NCBI GenBank assembly: GCA_016124575.1
Contig: WGNM01000040.1
Span: 1 to 43,560, forward strand
Length of the DNA stretch: 43,560 bases
DNA from: Cryomorphaceae bacterium
GTDB taxonomy: Bacteria > Bacteroidota > Bacteroidia > Flavobacteriales_D > Sanyastnellaceae
Direction of reading: 5' to 3'
Each line of letters begins with the position of its first letter. The stretch's first letter is position 1. The notes beneath the pieces are model-generated. The model saw nothing but the letters and a program-made list of their open reading frames with translations, made no database searches and was not told the DNA's origin. A program made the position numbers and the translations under genes. Of the stretch, positions 24,601-31,780 are shown in pieces.

Positions 24601-27076
24601 ACGTTTTTCCTTCAGGTATTTCGATGAGGGCTTCGTAAGTAATTACCTCACCAATGTGGACACCGTTTCCACTGCCATAGCCCGGTTGGATATCGAGCAC
24701 ATTCACCTCAATTTCAGGTCGTTCAAAAAATACGATAGACGTTTCAAAGAGCGGGTCAAATTGTTGAGCGCTTCCAGGAGCTGCTGCCCACGTGGCTTGG
24801 GCTTCGTTTGTTATTTGGTTTTGCGCTTCTATGTTGCCTTGAACACGGCATCTGTATTCAATGTATACCTGATCTGAAAGGTTAGCCAAGTTGTTTTTTG
24901 GAATGGATGATACGACCATTCCGGCACCAAAAAGGTTTCCTGAATAGGGCACGTCTACAGACATTCCATTTTTTACGCTCAACACCGAGCAGTTGCCCAG
25001 TTGCGGAGTTGGTGGGAAGTCGTTCACGATGACGTCATAGGCTGGCGCATCGCCGATATTCGATAGCGTCAAACGCCACGTAACCCAGTCCCATGCGTCG
25101 ATGCGACTTGCGTTAGCATTCACCGGAATCATAACAGGAGAGTAGGTGGCATTTGGTTGGTCGGTTGTCAGAACACCTTTTACGAAGGTGAGCATTGGCG
25201 CTCCAATTTCGATGCTTGTGAGTGCCAAGCTAGCGGCGGTTTGCGCGGCTGAATTGTCGTACATAAACCGTCCGAAGTTTGTATGTGTCAACCCGTCGGC
25301 AAATGGCGCCGATGAAATGGGGATGGTGATGTCTATGGCAATTACCAAGGCATTGCCATTGCTTGTCGACGACACATCACCCCAATCAACAATGAGCTTG
25401 TTTTTGGCCGCGTCAATGCTTATGCTTTGAGGTGTTAGCCCGGCGTTGTCGTTGGGAGCTAGCACGATGTCGGTTCCAAAGGTCAAATCGATGTCTGTAA
25501 CATCGTGGACGGGTATTGGAAACAGGTCTTCAAAAATCACATTGCCAGCGTCTCCCGTTGGAATTTCAGCAGTAAGGCGGTAGGTGATGAGCTCACCCGG
25601 TACGTAGTTGATTCCATTTCCTGGGGCGGTTACAATTTCTTTCAATACCACCAGCGGGTCGAGGCTGTATTCCATGCTGAAAGGTTCGGTGCAGCCGCTT
25701 GTTCCGTTCACAATATCGTACGTAACGGCGCCAACAGTAATCAATTGATCACCCGCCGCAACGATGCCGCCACCGGCGTAGTTTTCGAGAATCAGTGCTT
25801 CAAAAACCAATGTACCAACATCGCAAGGCTCGAAATCGCTGCCGTTGGCAGCACGTAAATCGAACGATAGATCGGTAGTTCCATCGGGATTATTGGTTAC
25901 AACGGCGGGTATGTTTCCACCGTTTAGATATGCTGCATTGAGGTACTGCAAGCCATTTGGCAGTTGGGTTGAAAAACTGAGTTCGCTCAACCCGTCTACA
26001 AACATTGAAACGCTATAATCGAAACCAATTGAAACTGTATTTCCGGGTATAACATCCGACGAAGGCGAAATGGGTTTGAAGGTCGCATGATAGCCCGTTA
26101 TGCCCGTAAGCGCTGTAACCGGTGTAGGCTGTTGGTTGGAGGTCACGTTGGCACTTGAAGTAACCAAGATGTTTCCGCAAACAGCATCGTTTAAAACGTC
26201 GCCAACGGTGGCTAAGAAGCTGATTTTTACGTCTTGTGGTACATCGGCACCAACCACATTGTTGCACTGCACACCAATGGTGCCTGAGCTACCCAAAGCA
26301 GGCTCTTGTGTTACAATGCACCCTGGGGTAATTGAAATGATGTCCCAATATTTTAGCGTTGATGGCACCGGTGCATTGATCACCATGCCGTTCACAACCT
26401 TCAGATTAGCGATGTCTATAATGAGGTCGTAGGTCAGGTATTCACATTCTCCGGTTGCAATTTTTGTTATATCGGCACTGTAGGTGAAGTAATAGAGTTT
26501 TGGGACAAGGCTGCCCGCGAGCACATCGCCCGCAATGGAGCCGTTTGTGCCAATGGGTGTGTCGCCATAGCGATATATGGCTTGTGTGTTTAAAACCACA
26601 GCTTGATCAGCTACTACGCCTGGGCCTGAAAGGTCGGCGCAAATGGTTACAAGCAATTCGACACCTCCGTTGATAAGAGAACCAATGGGCAAGTTGATGT
26701 TCAGATACGAATACCCCGCAGTTCCCGAGACCAGGTTGTTTGGGTCGGTATCAGGCAGGTTTGGATCGTCGAGTGTGCCGCCAGAAAATACGCCAACTAA
26801 AACGATGTCAGACACTGGTTGAGAGAGTAAATCGACCTCTACCGTAGCTGCTGATACCTGCGGAGGCAAGAGCAAACGAAGGTAAGGCTGATAACCCGTG
26901 TTACCTGCGTTCGACAATGTTACCTGCATGCAAAAATTCTCATTGATGAGATTATCCGCCGGCACATTGAATGTGGCTTCAAGCGTTTGGGCTGATACTA
27001 GGACACTAAAAGCTGCGGCCAATGCGGTAAGCACGAATTTGTAGACAAAGTTGTAGTACGTCATAACAGTTTTCAT
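21689..27076 (-). CDS. Giant secreted protein with type-B T9SS sorting domain (gliding-motility-associated CTD)
   Basis: 1795 residues. A signal peptide (about 1-29, VLVSAQ) leads into a long adhesin-like chain: several DUF11-type repeats in the first 1000 residues (for example YVPGELITYRLTAEIP and the segment around YDVIVNDFPPTP), Ig/PKD-like domains rich in VSYLWSGPG, FTFSWNSNNYF and HWSTPSGQF patterns (about 1130-1600), a cadherin-like repeat (about 1605-1700, AVNDEHDLVEG and DEITYELC), and the C-terminal domain (about 1705-1795, VPNIITPNGDGVNDALEI, ITVYNRWGAEVYQ, LPDGTYFYVLE). The CTD is the type-B signal (TIGR04131 kind). Exported by T9SS with the SprF-like partner downstream; it may be an adhesin for gliding or biofilm. 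The ATG at 27076 sits 11 bp from a -7 box, so the leader is very short. Confidence 0.93.
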   Translation of the reverse strand: MKTVMTYYNFVYKFVLTALAAAFSVLVSAQTLEATFNVPADNLINENFCMQVTLSNAGNTGYQPYLRLLLPPQVSAATVEVDLLSQPVSDIVLVGVFSGGTLDDPNLPDTDPNNLVSGTAGYSYLNINLPIGSLINGGVELLVTICADLSGPGVVADQAVVLNTQAIYRYGDTPIGTNGSIAGDVLAGSLVPKLYYFTYSADITKIATGECEYLTYDLIIDIANLKVVNGMVINAPVPSTLKYWDIISITPGCIVTQEPALGSSGTIGVQCNNVVGADVPQDVKISFLATVGDVLNDAVCGNILVTSSANVTSNQQPTPVTALTGITGYHATFKPISPSSDVIPGNTVSIGFDYSVSMFVDGLSELSFSTQLPNGLQYLNAAYLNGGNIPAVVTNNPDGTTDLSFDLRAANGSDFEPCDVGTLVFEALILENYAGGGIVAAGDQLITVGAVTYDIVNGTSGCTEPFSMEYSLDPLVVLKEIVTAPGNGINYVPGELITYRLTAEIPTGDAGNVIFEDLFPIPVHDVTDIDLTFGTDIVLAPNDNAGLTPQSISIDAAKNKLIVDWGDVSSTSNGNALVIAIDITIPISSAPFADGLTHTNFGRFMYDNSAAQTAASLALTSIEIGAPMLTFVKGVLTTDQPNATYSPVMIPVNANASRIDAWDWVTWRLTLSNIGDAPAYDVIVNDFPPTPQLGNCSVLSVKNGMSVDVPYSGNLFGAGMVVSSIPKNNLANLSDQVYIEYRCRVQGNIEAQNQITNEAQATWAAAPGSAQQFDPLFETSIVFFERPEIEVNVLDIQPGYGSGNGVHIGEVITYEALIEIPEGKTLDGTFSCVLPEGLSLEEFISFERPQEISFSVGSTNQVLAGLNITNIGSGTENTNRMITLPLGVITNAASDNDEKEYIRLVYSATVLNTAVNQNGYQLGHTVTLQYRNPVSTALTTRTGTHTLEVLEPELDVDIAFFNDQILPGDQTYVTLTVSHKPTSTGTAFDVDLTNDLPIGLQFVSGSMLTECEDLLAGTPVTTFGSISAMWDSIPLGVSCQLVYTIQAQESFPPCTFAENCTSLKFSSCWNTHLDTLSYGPLNPLGVERTGTTIGLNDYNASRCSEVEVVSPTISTPTIYGAGDVCAGQPLNLFINQYQGVGVSYLWSGPGIQDGFNNYNWTLPQANTDMTGSYQVMVQIGNCYSEPSAPFDLNVKPNPTVAVSNASLPCANGADDLLIEPIVNSGTGPFTFSWNSNNYFSQDSIAVIENALPEDQGVYTLQVTDVFGCASPIVQTLVSITSQPVAPVISGSSGLCIGDDALISATAYQGNPEYHWSTPSGQFVTNQNFVEWTPNLGESGDVTVYVVIDGCASEASVPVQVTVSQSPADAIFSVNTVDICEGETLTFSTPVAAASYTWTGPNGYSGQSSSPPAIESITVLGEGTYTLVVANGACQSSPFTLDVDVLPLPQTPGLLSNSPICLGDALDLSTSAEATFYTWTLPDGTQVTNESNQYAIAETQTSNAGNYLLQIFDGVCWSRPSLVENVQIDVVPAEQAYAGVSIVACADQPFDLQAQNTNTLNGFWSTDDESLQIVSPNQASSAVLGAEIGNTYLFTWSLHNEGCGTFSTDEVAVYAPFPPTAVNDEHDLVEGTPADINVTSNDETGGVSYAITLIDLPDHGTAQVSGSDIIEYLPEEGYAGPDEITYELCLAGCPDMCTTATLKLEIYPYLDVPNIITPNGDGVNDALEIEGIQRFLSNEITVYNRWGAEVYQTQNYQNDWFGTWNGKPLPDGTYFYVLENTETGETLQNGYITIHQ

Positions 27077-27086
27077 TCTGCAATGG

Positions 27087-27094
27087 CAAAGTTG
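27087..27094 (-). promoter_or_regulatory. -7 box (CAACTTTG, minus strand) of the T9SS cargo operon
   Basis: CAACTTTG on the minus strand, one base off TAnnTTTG, ends 10 bp before the ATG at 27076, so the leader would be a few nucleotides. It drives three genes in a row (27076 down to 18477) with gaps of 8 and 12 bp. Confidence 0.5.
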
Positions 27095-27185
27095 TGGTGA
27101 ACGGTGTTGCTGCTGCGTAAGGAGTTGTCTTACAAACGTGTAGGAAGTGTCAGAAACTTCATGTAGTCCGCTGGTTCATTTCAAT

Positions 27186-27217
27186 TTTGTACCTCCTCAA
27201 AACAAGGCCTATCTTCA
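27186..27217 (+). promoter_or_regulatory. -33/-7 promoter of the beta-helix protein gene
   Basis: TTTG at 27186-27189 and TATCTTCA at 27210-27217 are separated by 20 bp, the spacing known for Bacteroidota sigma-ABfr promoters, although the -7 box departs from TAnnTTTG at two positions. Transcription would begin near 27223, about 10 nt before ATG 27233. Confidence 0.55.
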
Positions 27218-27232
27218 TCAAAAATTTGAACC

Positions 27233-28579
27233 ATGAAAACCTGGATTGTTGTCGTTTTTGCCCTGTTTTTTTCGCCTTACGCGGCGGATGCCATAACCTT
27301 GAAGCCTGAAGATTTTGGAGCGGTGGTAGATGACGGAAAGTCGGATGCTGCGGCGTTTCAAGCGATGTTCAATGCTATACCGGCATTAGAACGCAACGTG
27401 TACATTGTACTTGTTTCGGGGGAGTATTTGTTTGATAAAACTGTTTTCTACCCCAAATACAACCGTCGGCGGATGCTGATAGAAGGAAACATGGCGAGCA
27501 TAAAAGCGGTTGGAAACGCTTTCGATTTACTGACTCCCGCGGGCATTGAGGGAGAACCGGTTTCAAAAGCGCTTGAGTCCATTGACCAATTCATCATCCG
27601 CAATTGTTCGTTTGAGGGTGGCGACACCCAGTTGCGCATAGCAGCGACGTTGAACAGTGAGGTTTCGAACTGCGAATTTGTAGGCGGCATGTGCGGTGCA
27701 GATTTGGTGTTTTGTCTGATGGCGCGGGTCATCAACTCACAATTCACTGTTTTTCGAAGAGAAGGCTTGTTGGTACGATCGGGGCAGGGAGATAACGTTA
27801 CCAACGACGGCAAGTACTTCAGCAATGCCACCGGTTCAAACAGTCAGTCGAATGTCGTTACCATCGATGGCTGCCGTTTCTTCTCGGCCAATCACGCCCA
27901 CGCAGGAGTCCGCAATTACGCCTCCAACAGCATGAGTATTTTAAATACTGTTTTTGAAGGTTTGCCATCTAAGTTTTGTGTCGACTACCAAGACCGCAAC
28001 TCAACCACGTGCACATACATGTACATGCACAACATCCACATCGAGCATCCCACCGATACTGCATTTACTCAATCTTTGATTCGCGCTGAACAAAGCGGTG
28101 GCATCGTGCATTTAGACGGTATTTATAGTCAAACCGGACGTGTGGTGCAGGTAGAAGCGGGAAGATCGGTGGTTAAGATTTCGAATTGGGCATATTTTCC
28201 TGGAGCGTCAAAGTTTAAAGCCAATGGCGGTGGTGAATGGATATTTGAGGAGAACAGAGGATTGGCAGGTATTGACTTGGGAGATCCCGCCGTTTGGGTT
28301 GGAAAACCACCTTATTACATTGGAAGCAGATTTGCGACTACCTTGGAAAGTTACAGCGGCTGGTCGCCAACCTTAAAGAATGGAGCCGACTATTTGTCGC
28401 TCACCCCAGGTCGGTTGCTGCAAACCTATGATTCTTTCTTCGATCAGAAGAATGAACCCTTCAAAACACCTTTGGATTTGAGTAAATATGAGATTGCCGA
28501 CCTGAAAACGTTCATTATGACCGATCCGGCGACGGGAAAACCCTTAAGTTTCTATTTGCCGATTCTGAAACAGAAATAA
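27233..28579 (+). CDS. Secreted right-handed beta-helix protein (pectate-lyase-superfamily fold)
   Basis: 448 residues. A signal peptide (1-21, PYAADA) precedes KPEDFGAVVDDGKSDAAAFQAMFNAI, the hallmark N-terminal turn of the Pectate_lyase_3/beta-helix superfamily. The middle (about 80-330) has repeated short beta-turns such as FIIRNCSFEGGDTQLRI, ATLNSEVSNCEFVGG, NVVTIDGCRFFSANHAH and MSILNTVFEG, as in parallel beta-helices. The C-terminal part (about 335-448) is unique. There is no visible T9SS CTD, so it is probably periplasmic or exported by other means. The fold includes polysaccharide lyases, glycoside hydrolases and phage tail spikes; catalytic residues cannot be assigned, so substrate is unknown. 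Confidence 0.72.
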   Translation: MKTWIVVVFALFFSPYAADAITLKPEDFGAVVDDGKSDAAAFQAMFNAIPALERNVYIVLVSGEYLFDKTVFYPKYNRRRMLIEGNMASIKAVGNAFDLLTPAGIEGEPVSKALESIDQFIIRNCSFEGGDTQLRIAATLNSEVSNCEFVGGMCGADLVFCLMARVINSQFTVFRREGLLVRSGQGDNVTNDGKYFSNATGSNSQSNVVTIDGCRFFSANHAHAGVRNYASNSMSILNTVFEGLPSKFCVDYQDRNSTTCTYMYMHNIHIEHPTDTAFTQSLIRAEQSGGIVHLDGIYSQTGRVVQVEAGRSVVKISNWAYFPGASKFKANGGGEWIFEENRGLAGIDLGDPAVWVGKPPYYIGSRFATTLESYSGWSPTLKNGADYLSLTPGRLLQTYDSFFDQKNEPFKTPLDLSKYEIADLKTFIMTDPATGKPLSFYLPILKQK

Positions 28580-28586
28580 AAAAAAA

Positions 28587-28612
28587 TGAGTTGGATAAAA
28601 ACATCCAACTCA
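28587..28612 (-). terminator. bidirectional rho-independent terminator
   Basis: TGAGTTGGAT (28587-28596) pairs perfectly with ATCCAACTCA (28603-28612) around AAAAAC. On the minus strand the stem runs into nine Ts (from 28586 to 28578), ideal for ending the tRNA transcript; on the plus strand it follows the beta-helix gene by 7 bp but has only a C/T tract. Confidence 0.85.
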
Positions 28613-28623
28613 CTCTCTCTTCG

Positions 28624-28694
28624 TTGCCCCACAAGGATTCGAACCTTGACAAACAGAACCAAAATCTGACGTGCTACCGTTACACAATGGGGCA
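28624..28694 (-). tRNA. tRNA-Gln (anticodon UUG)
   Basis: On the minus strand the 71-nt cloverleaf is complete. The acceptor TGCCCCA pairs with TGGGGCA over seven bases, with discriminator A73. The D-stem is GTGT/GCAC; the anticodon arm TCAGA/TCTGT has one T-T mismatch at its base and encloses TTTTGGT with TTG at 34-36. The T-arm is CAAGG/CCTTG around TTCGAAT. CCA is not encoded (CGA follows). The anticodon UUG reads CAA and, by wobble, CAG. It lies 18 bp before the terminator on the same strand and is isolated from other tRNAs. Confidence 0.95.
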
Positions 28695-28789
28695 ATCGCA
28701 CTTCCTATTTATTCAATAGGGCTGCAAATTTAATAATATTTCAGTTTCGCTCCAACCAATGATTTAAATTTCCCTTGTGATGAATTCTG

Positions 28790-28797
28790 TATTTTTG
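28790..28797 (+). promoter_or_regulatory. -7 box (TATTTTTG) of the aldehyde dehydrogenase gene
   Basis: TATTTTTG matches TAnnTTTG exactly and lies 14 bp before ATG 28812, so the leader is about 8 nt. There is no clear -33 element. Confidence 0.5.
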
Positions 28798-28811
28798 TCG
28801 AAACAGCCATT

Positions 28812-30260
28812 ATGAAGCGCATTTTAAACTACATCGACGGTAATTTTTGCGAACCTATTTCGGGTTCCTGGATCGACAATATTGCTCCAGCAACAGGAAA
28901 AGTGTACAGCCAGATACCTGATTCTGGCGCCGCAGATGTTGAAAATGCGTATCAAGCGGCTGCAAAAGCGTTTCCAGGATGGTCTACGACGTCTTATACT
29001 GAGCGTTCGCGCATCATGAGTCGTCTGGCTGATTTGATAGGCGAGAATTTAGAGGCGTTGGCGTTGGCAGAAAGCATCGACAATGGAAAGCCAGTTAGTT
29101 TGGCGAAAACGGTAGACATTCCGCGAGCTGAATCGAACATTCGATTCTATGCCACAGCGATCATGCATTTTTCTTCAGAGGCGCACATCATGGAGAATGC
29201 GGCGGTGAACTACACCAACCGCAAACCAATTGGCGTAGTGGGGTGCATCTCACCGTGGAACCTCCCTTTGTATCTGTTTACATGGAAGATTGCTCCCGCC
29301 CTGGCATCTGGCAACTGTGTTGTTGCCAAACCTTCAGAGGTAACGCCAATGACGGCTTTTATGCTCTCTGAGCTGTGCACCAAGGCAGGTTTGCCAAAGG
29401 GGGTTTTTAATATTGTTCATGGCTTGGGCACCAAAGCTGGCGACGCCATCATTTCTCACCCCGAAATAAAAGCGATTTCTTTCACAGGAGGAACTGCAAC
29501 AGGAGCATACATAGCCTCAAAGGCTGCGCCGATGTTCAAGAAGCTATCACTTGAGTTGGGAGGCAAAAACCCAAATATCATTTTCGACGACTGCGATTTT
29601 GATCGCATGCTAACAACTACGGTGCATTCGTCTTTCGCTAACCAGGGACAGATATGCCTGTGCGGCTCCCGTATTTTTGTCCAACGCGGCATATACGACC
29701 GTTTTAAAGCGGCTTTTGTTGAGAAGGTGAGTCGCATGGTGCCCGGACATCCACAAAATCCAGATACCAAGTTTGGTGCTTTGGTGAGTAAACCACACAT
29801 GGAAAAAGTGCTGGAGTACATTGAGCTGGCGAAAAGTGAGGGCGGAACAGTGCTATGTGGTGGTACCAAGTTCGACCCTGCTGACGACGAATTAAAGGGT
29901 GGATACTATGTTTTACCTACCGTTATTGAAGGCCTGCATTACGCTTGCCGCACCAACCAAGAAGAAATTTTTGGCCCCGTGGTTACCATCACCCCGTTCG
30001 ACACCGACGAAGAAGTTTTAGTGATGGCCAACAGTGTGAAGTATGGGTTGTCGGCAACGGTGTGGACAACAGACTTAAACCGTGCGCATAAGTTTTCAGG
30101 ACAATTGGAAACAGGCATTGTGTGGGTGAACTGCTGGTTGGTGCGCGATTTGCGGACGCCTTTTGGAGGGGTGAAAGCGTCTGGCGTTGGAAGAGAAGGG
30201 GGCTTTGAAGCCCTTCACTTCTTTACTGAACCACAAAACGTGTGCATACAACTGCACTAA
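28812..30260 (+). CDS. Aldehyde dehydrogenase, ALDH8-like (2-hydroxymuconate/2-aminomuconate semialdehyde type)
   Basis: 482 residues with all ALDH landmarks: N150 in SPWNLPL, the Rossmann turn FTGGTATG (224-231), the general-base E248 in LELGGKN, and catalytic C282 in NQGQICLCGSR, with a second Cys two residues on. The C-terminal NCWLVRDLRTPFGGVKASGVGREGG is typical of the branch that includes 2-hydroxymuconic and 2-aminomuconic semialdehyde dehydrogenases (ALDH8A1), hence a likely role in aromatic or kynurenine/tryptophan breakdown. No other pathway genes lie nearby, so the substrate is inferred from branch signatures only. It uses NAD(P). It stands alone, 117 bp after tRNA-Gln, and ends 15 bp before a convergent micro-ORF. 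Confidence 0.9.
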   Translation: MKRILNYIDGNFCEPISGSWIDNIAPATGKVYSQIPDSGAADVENAYQAAAKAFPGWSTTSYTERSRIMSRLADLIGENLEALALAESIDNGKPVSLAKTVDIPRAESNIRFYATAIMHFSSEAHIMENAAVNYTNRKPIGVVGCISPWNLPLYLFTWKIAPALASGNCVVAKPSEVTPMTAFMLSELCTKAGLPKGVFNIVHGLGTKAGDAIISHPEIKAISFTGGTATGAYIASKAAPMFKKLSLELGGKNPNIIFDDCDFDRMLTTTVHSSFANQGQICLCGSRIFVQRGIYDRFKAAFVEKVSRMVPGHPQNPDTKFGALVSKPHMEKVLEYIELAKSEGGTVLCGGTKFDPADDELKGGYYVLPTVIEGLHYACRTNQEEIFGPVVTITPFDTDEEVLVMANSVKYGLSATVWTTDLNRAHKFSGQLETGIVWVNCWLVRDLRTPFGGVKASGVGREGGFEALHFFTEPQNVCIQLH

Positions 30261-30274
30261 AAAAAACAGCATGC

Positions 30275-30373
30275 TCACTGCATACTGTCTTTGTTACCAT
30301 TGGTGAAAAACCAGCCGAAACGGAGGTTAAACCAATCCTCTAAAGCGTTAATCTTTTGCATAAACTCATTCAT
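30275..30373 (-). CDS. Small (32-residue) putative protein
   Basis: Minus-strand frame from ATG 30373 to TGA 30277-30275. The peptide is amphipathic and aromatic-rich: MNEFMQKINALEDWFNLR, then FGWFFTNGNKDSMQ. The INxLEDWFN...RFGWFFTNG pattern is one I recall from short, conserved Bacteroidota proteins, though I cannot verify that here. It fits neatly between the end of the convergent ALDH gene (15 bp away) and the next plus-strand operon. No promoter or Shine-Dalgarno site is obvious upstream. Possible roles include a membrane-binding micropeptide; this is speculation. Chance coding cannot be excluded at this length, but the composition (four Phe, two Trp in one short helix) is not random-looking. 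Confidence 0.5.
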   Translation of the reverse strand: MNEFMQKINALEDWFNLRFGWFFTNGNKDSMQ

Positions 30374-30489
30374 CACAATAGCTGTTAGGGGTTTAAGTTA
30401 ATAACATACGTCGACGTCGAATTATTGTTCCCAAAATGTGGGATGTGTTGTAGGACGACTGCAAGGGGCATTTATTAAACGCAGACCAT

Positions 30490-30543
30490 GCCGCAAACGT
30501 CAATATCCACTAATGTTTCGCAGCTTGTGCCGCAAATGTTAAT
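30490..30543. repeat. two 15-bp direct repeats upstream of the signalling operon
   Basis: GCCGCAAACGTCAAT (30490-30504) and GCCGCAAATGTTAAT (30529-30543) match at 13 of 15 bases and are spaced by exactly 39 bp. They lie about 140-190 bp upstream of the response-regulator start at 30681 and could be regulator-binding sites. The rest of 30374-30680 (307 bp) contains a hairpin-like ACACC/GGTGT at 30583-30596 and no convincing coding frame. Confidence 0.35.
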
Positions 30544-30680
30544 TTTCCTTATTCTGCTTCATTTTTTACCGTTGCGTAAAAACACCAAAGGGTGTCAGAA
30601 ACTTCCTACATCTGCTTCGGTGCTCACCCTACTCATTTACATGAAAGGCGGGTATACTTTTACCATCTCACAACGCCCTA

Positions 30681-31052
30681 ATGAAAACAAAGCTGTTACT
30701 GATCGACGATGAGGTGATTACCTTGAAGATGACGCAGATGTTGCTCGATCAGCACAACTACGATGTTGAGATCTGCCTCACTACTTCAGAGGCAATATCT
30801 GTCCTCACATCGTCTCAAATAGATCTGATATTACTCGATATAAGTATGCCAACAATAGATGGTTTCGATTTCGTGAAACTGATGAAATCGCTGCACATCA
30901 ACGTACCTGTTGTATTTCTTTCGAATAAAGATGATGAATTCACGCTTAAAATGGCCGCCTCAGAAGGCGTCAAAAGGTGCGTGAGCAAATTGCGAGAAAT
31001 CGCTCAATTGCCGCAAATAATCGCCGAAGTTCTTAACGATAATAGTTTGTAA
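30681..31052 (+). CDS. Single-domain response regulator (CheY-like)
   Basis: 123 residues comprising only a receiver domain: acidic pocket D9/D10 in LLLIDDE, acceptor D53 in LILLDISMPTIDGF, S81 replacing the usual Thr in VFLSNK, and K103 in VSKL. With no output domain it would act as a diffusible phosphoryl carrier or bind a partner protein. It is first in a three-gene unit, 2 bp before the kinase at 31055, so the three probably form one phosphorelay. No clear -7 box could be placed. Confidence 0.9.
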   Translation: MKTKLLLIDDEVITLKMTQMLLDQHNYDVEICLTTSEAISVLTSSQIDLILLDISMPTIDGFDFVKLMKSLHINVPVVFLSNKDDEFTLKMAASEGVKRCVSKLREIAQLPQIIAEVLNDNSL

Positions 31053-31054
31053 TC

Positions 31055-31780
31055 ATGCAAAAACAAACGAACACCATCGAATCAAGATCCAACAAAGTAC
31101 TCGCCGAGCCAACTGGCGACTACGAACGCTTTCTTTATTCTGTCTCGCACGACCTGCAAGAGCCACTCCGCATGGTGAGTTCTTTCTTGAAGCTTTTTGA
31201 AGCAAAAGCCGGCGATAGCGTATCTGACGAAGCCAAAGAATACCTCAATTATTGTCTGCAAAATGCCGATCGCATGAAGCGCATGATGAGTGCTTTGGTT
31301 GACCTCTCTCGCATCAACCGCAGTCAGGAAGAAATCGTTTCTGTTGATCTCAATGGGATATTGAATGATCTTTTTTCGATGTACTCTAACGAAATACGCC
31401 TCAATGAAGCTGTGGTTGAGTACGATGAATTGCCGGCGGTTATGATGGCACCCGGACAAGCGGTATTGCTGTTCAAAACAATCGTCCAAAACTGCTTCGA
31501 TTACCGCTCTGATCGTCCGCTGCGGATAGAAGTCCGCACTGCCGACAAAGGAGATTTTTGTGAGATAACAGTGAAAGACAATGGCAAAGGCATAAATCCA
31601 TTATATTTAGACAAGTTGTTCGAGATGTTTAAGCGTTTCGGACAAGGAAATGACCGCACCGGAGCCGGACTTACCTTGGCGAGAGAAATAGTGAAAAGAT
31701 ATGGAGGAACCATATCGCTCGACTCGAAAGAAGGGGAGTGGACAGCGGTGAAATTTACTTTGCCAAAAGCCGTGATATGA
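31055..31780 (+). CDS. Soluble minimal histidine kinase
   Basis: 241 residues with no transmembrane segment and no sensor domain. It consists only of a HisKA-type dimerisation helix pair (H32 in FLYSVSHDLQEPLRMV) and an ATPase domain. The latter has a degenerate N-box (TIVQNCFDYRSD; the Asn N145 is kept but the usual NLIxNAIKF is altered), DNGKGI (174-179) and TGAGLTLAREI. The sequence belongs to the phytochrome-type kinase family (SVSHDL-EPLR). With no sensor it may take signals from the receiver-GAF protein downstream, whose ATG overlaps its TGA. Confidence 0.88.
   Translation: MQKQTNTIESRSNKVLAEPTGDYERFLYSVSHDLQEPLRMVSSFLKLFEAKAGDSVSDEAKEYLNYCLQNADRMKRMMSALVDLSRINRSQEEIVSVDLNGILNDLFSMYSNEIRLNEAVVEYDELPAVMMAPGQAVLLFKTIVQNCFDYRSDRPLRIEVRTADKGDFCEITVKDNGKGINPLYLDKLFEMFKRFGQGNDRTGAGLTLAREIVKRYGGTISLDSKEGEWTAVKFTLPKAVI

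Noticed and set aside
30488-30712. Plus-strand frame of 74 codons upstream of the receiver gene
   Set aside because: It overlaps the receiver start in another frame, has low-complexity composition and begins in the direct-repeat region; it reads as chance.
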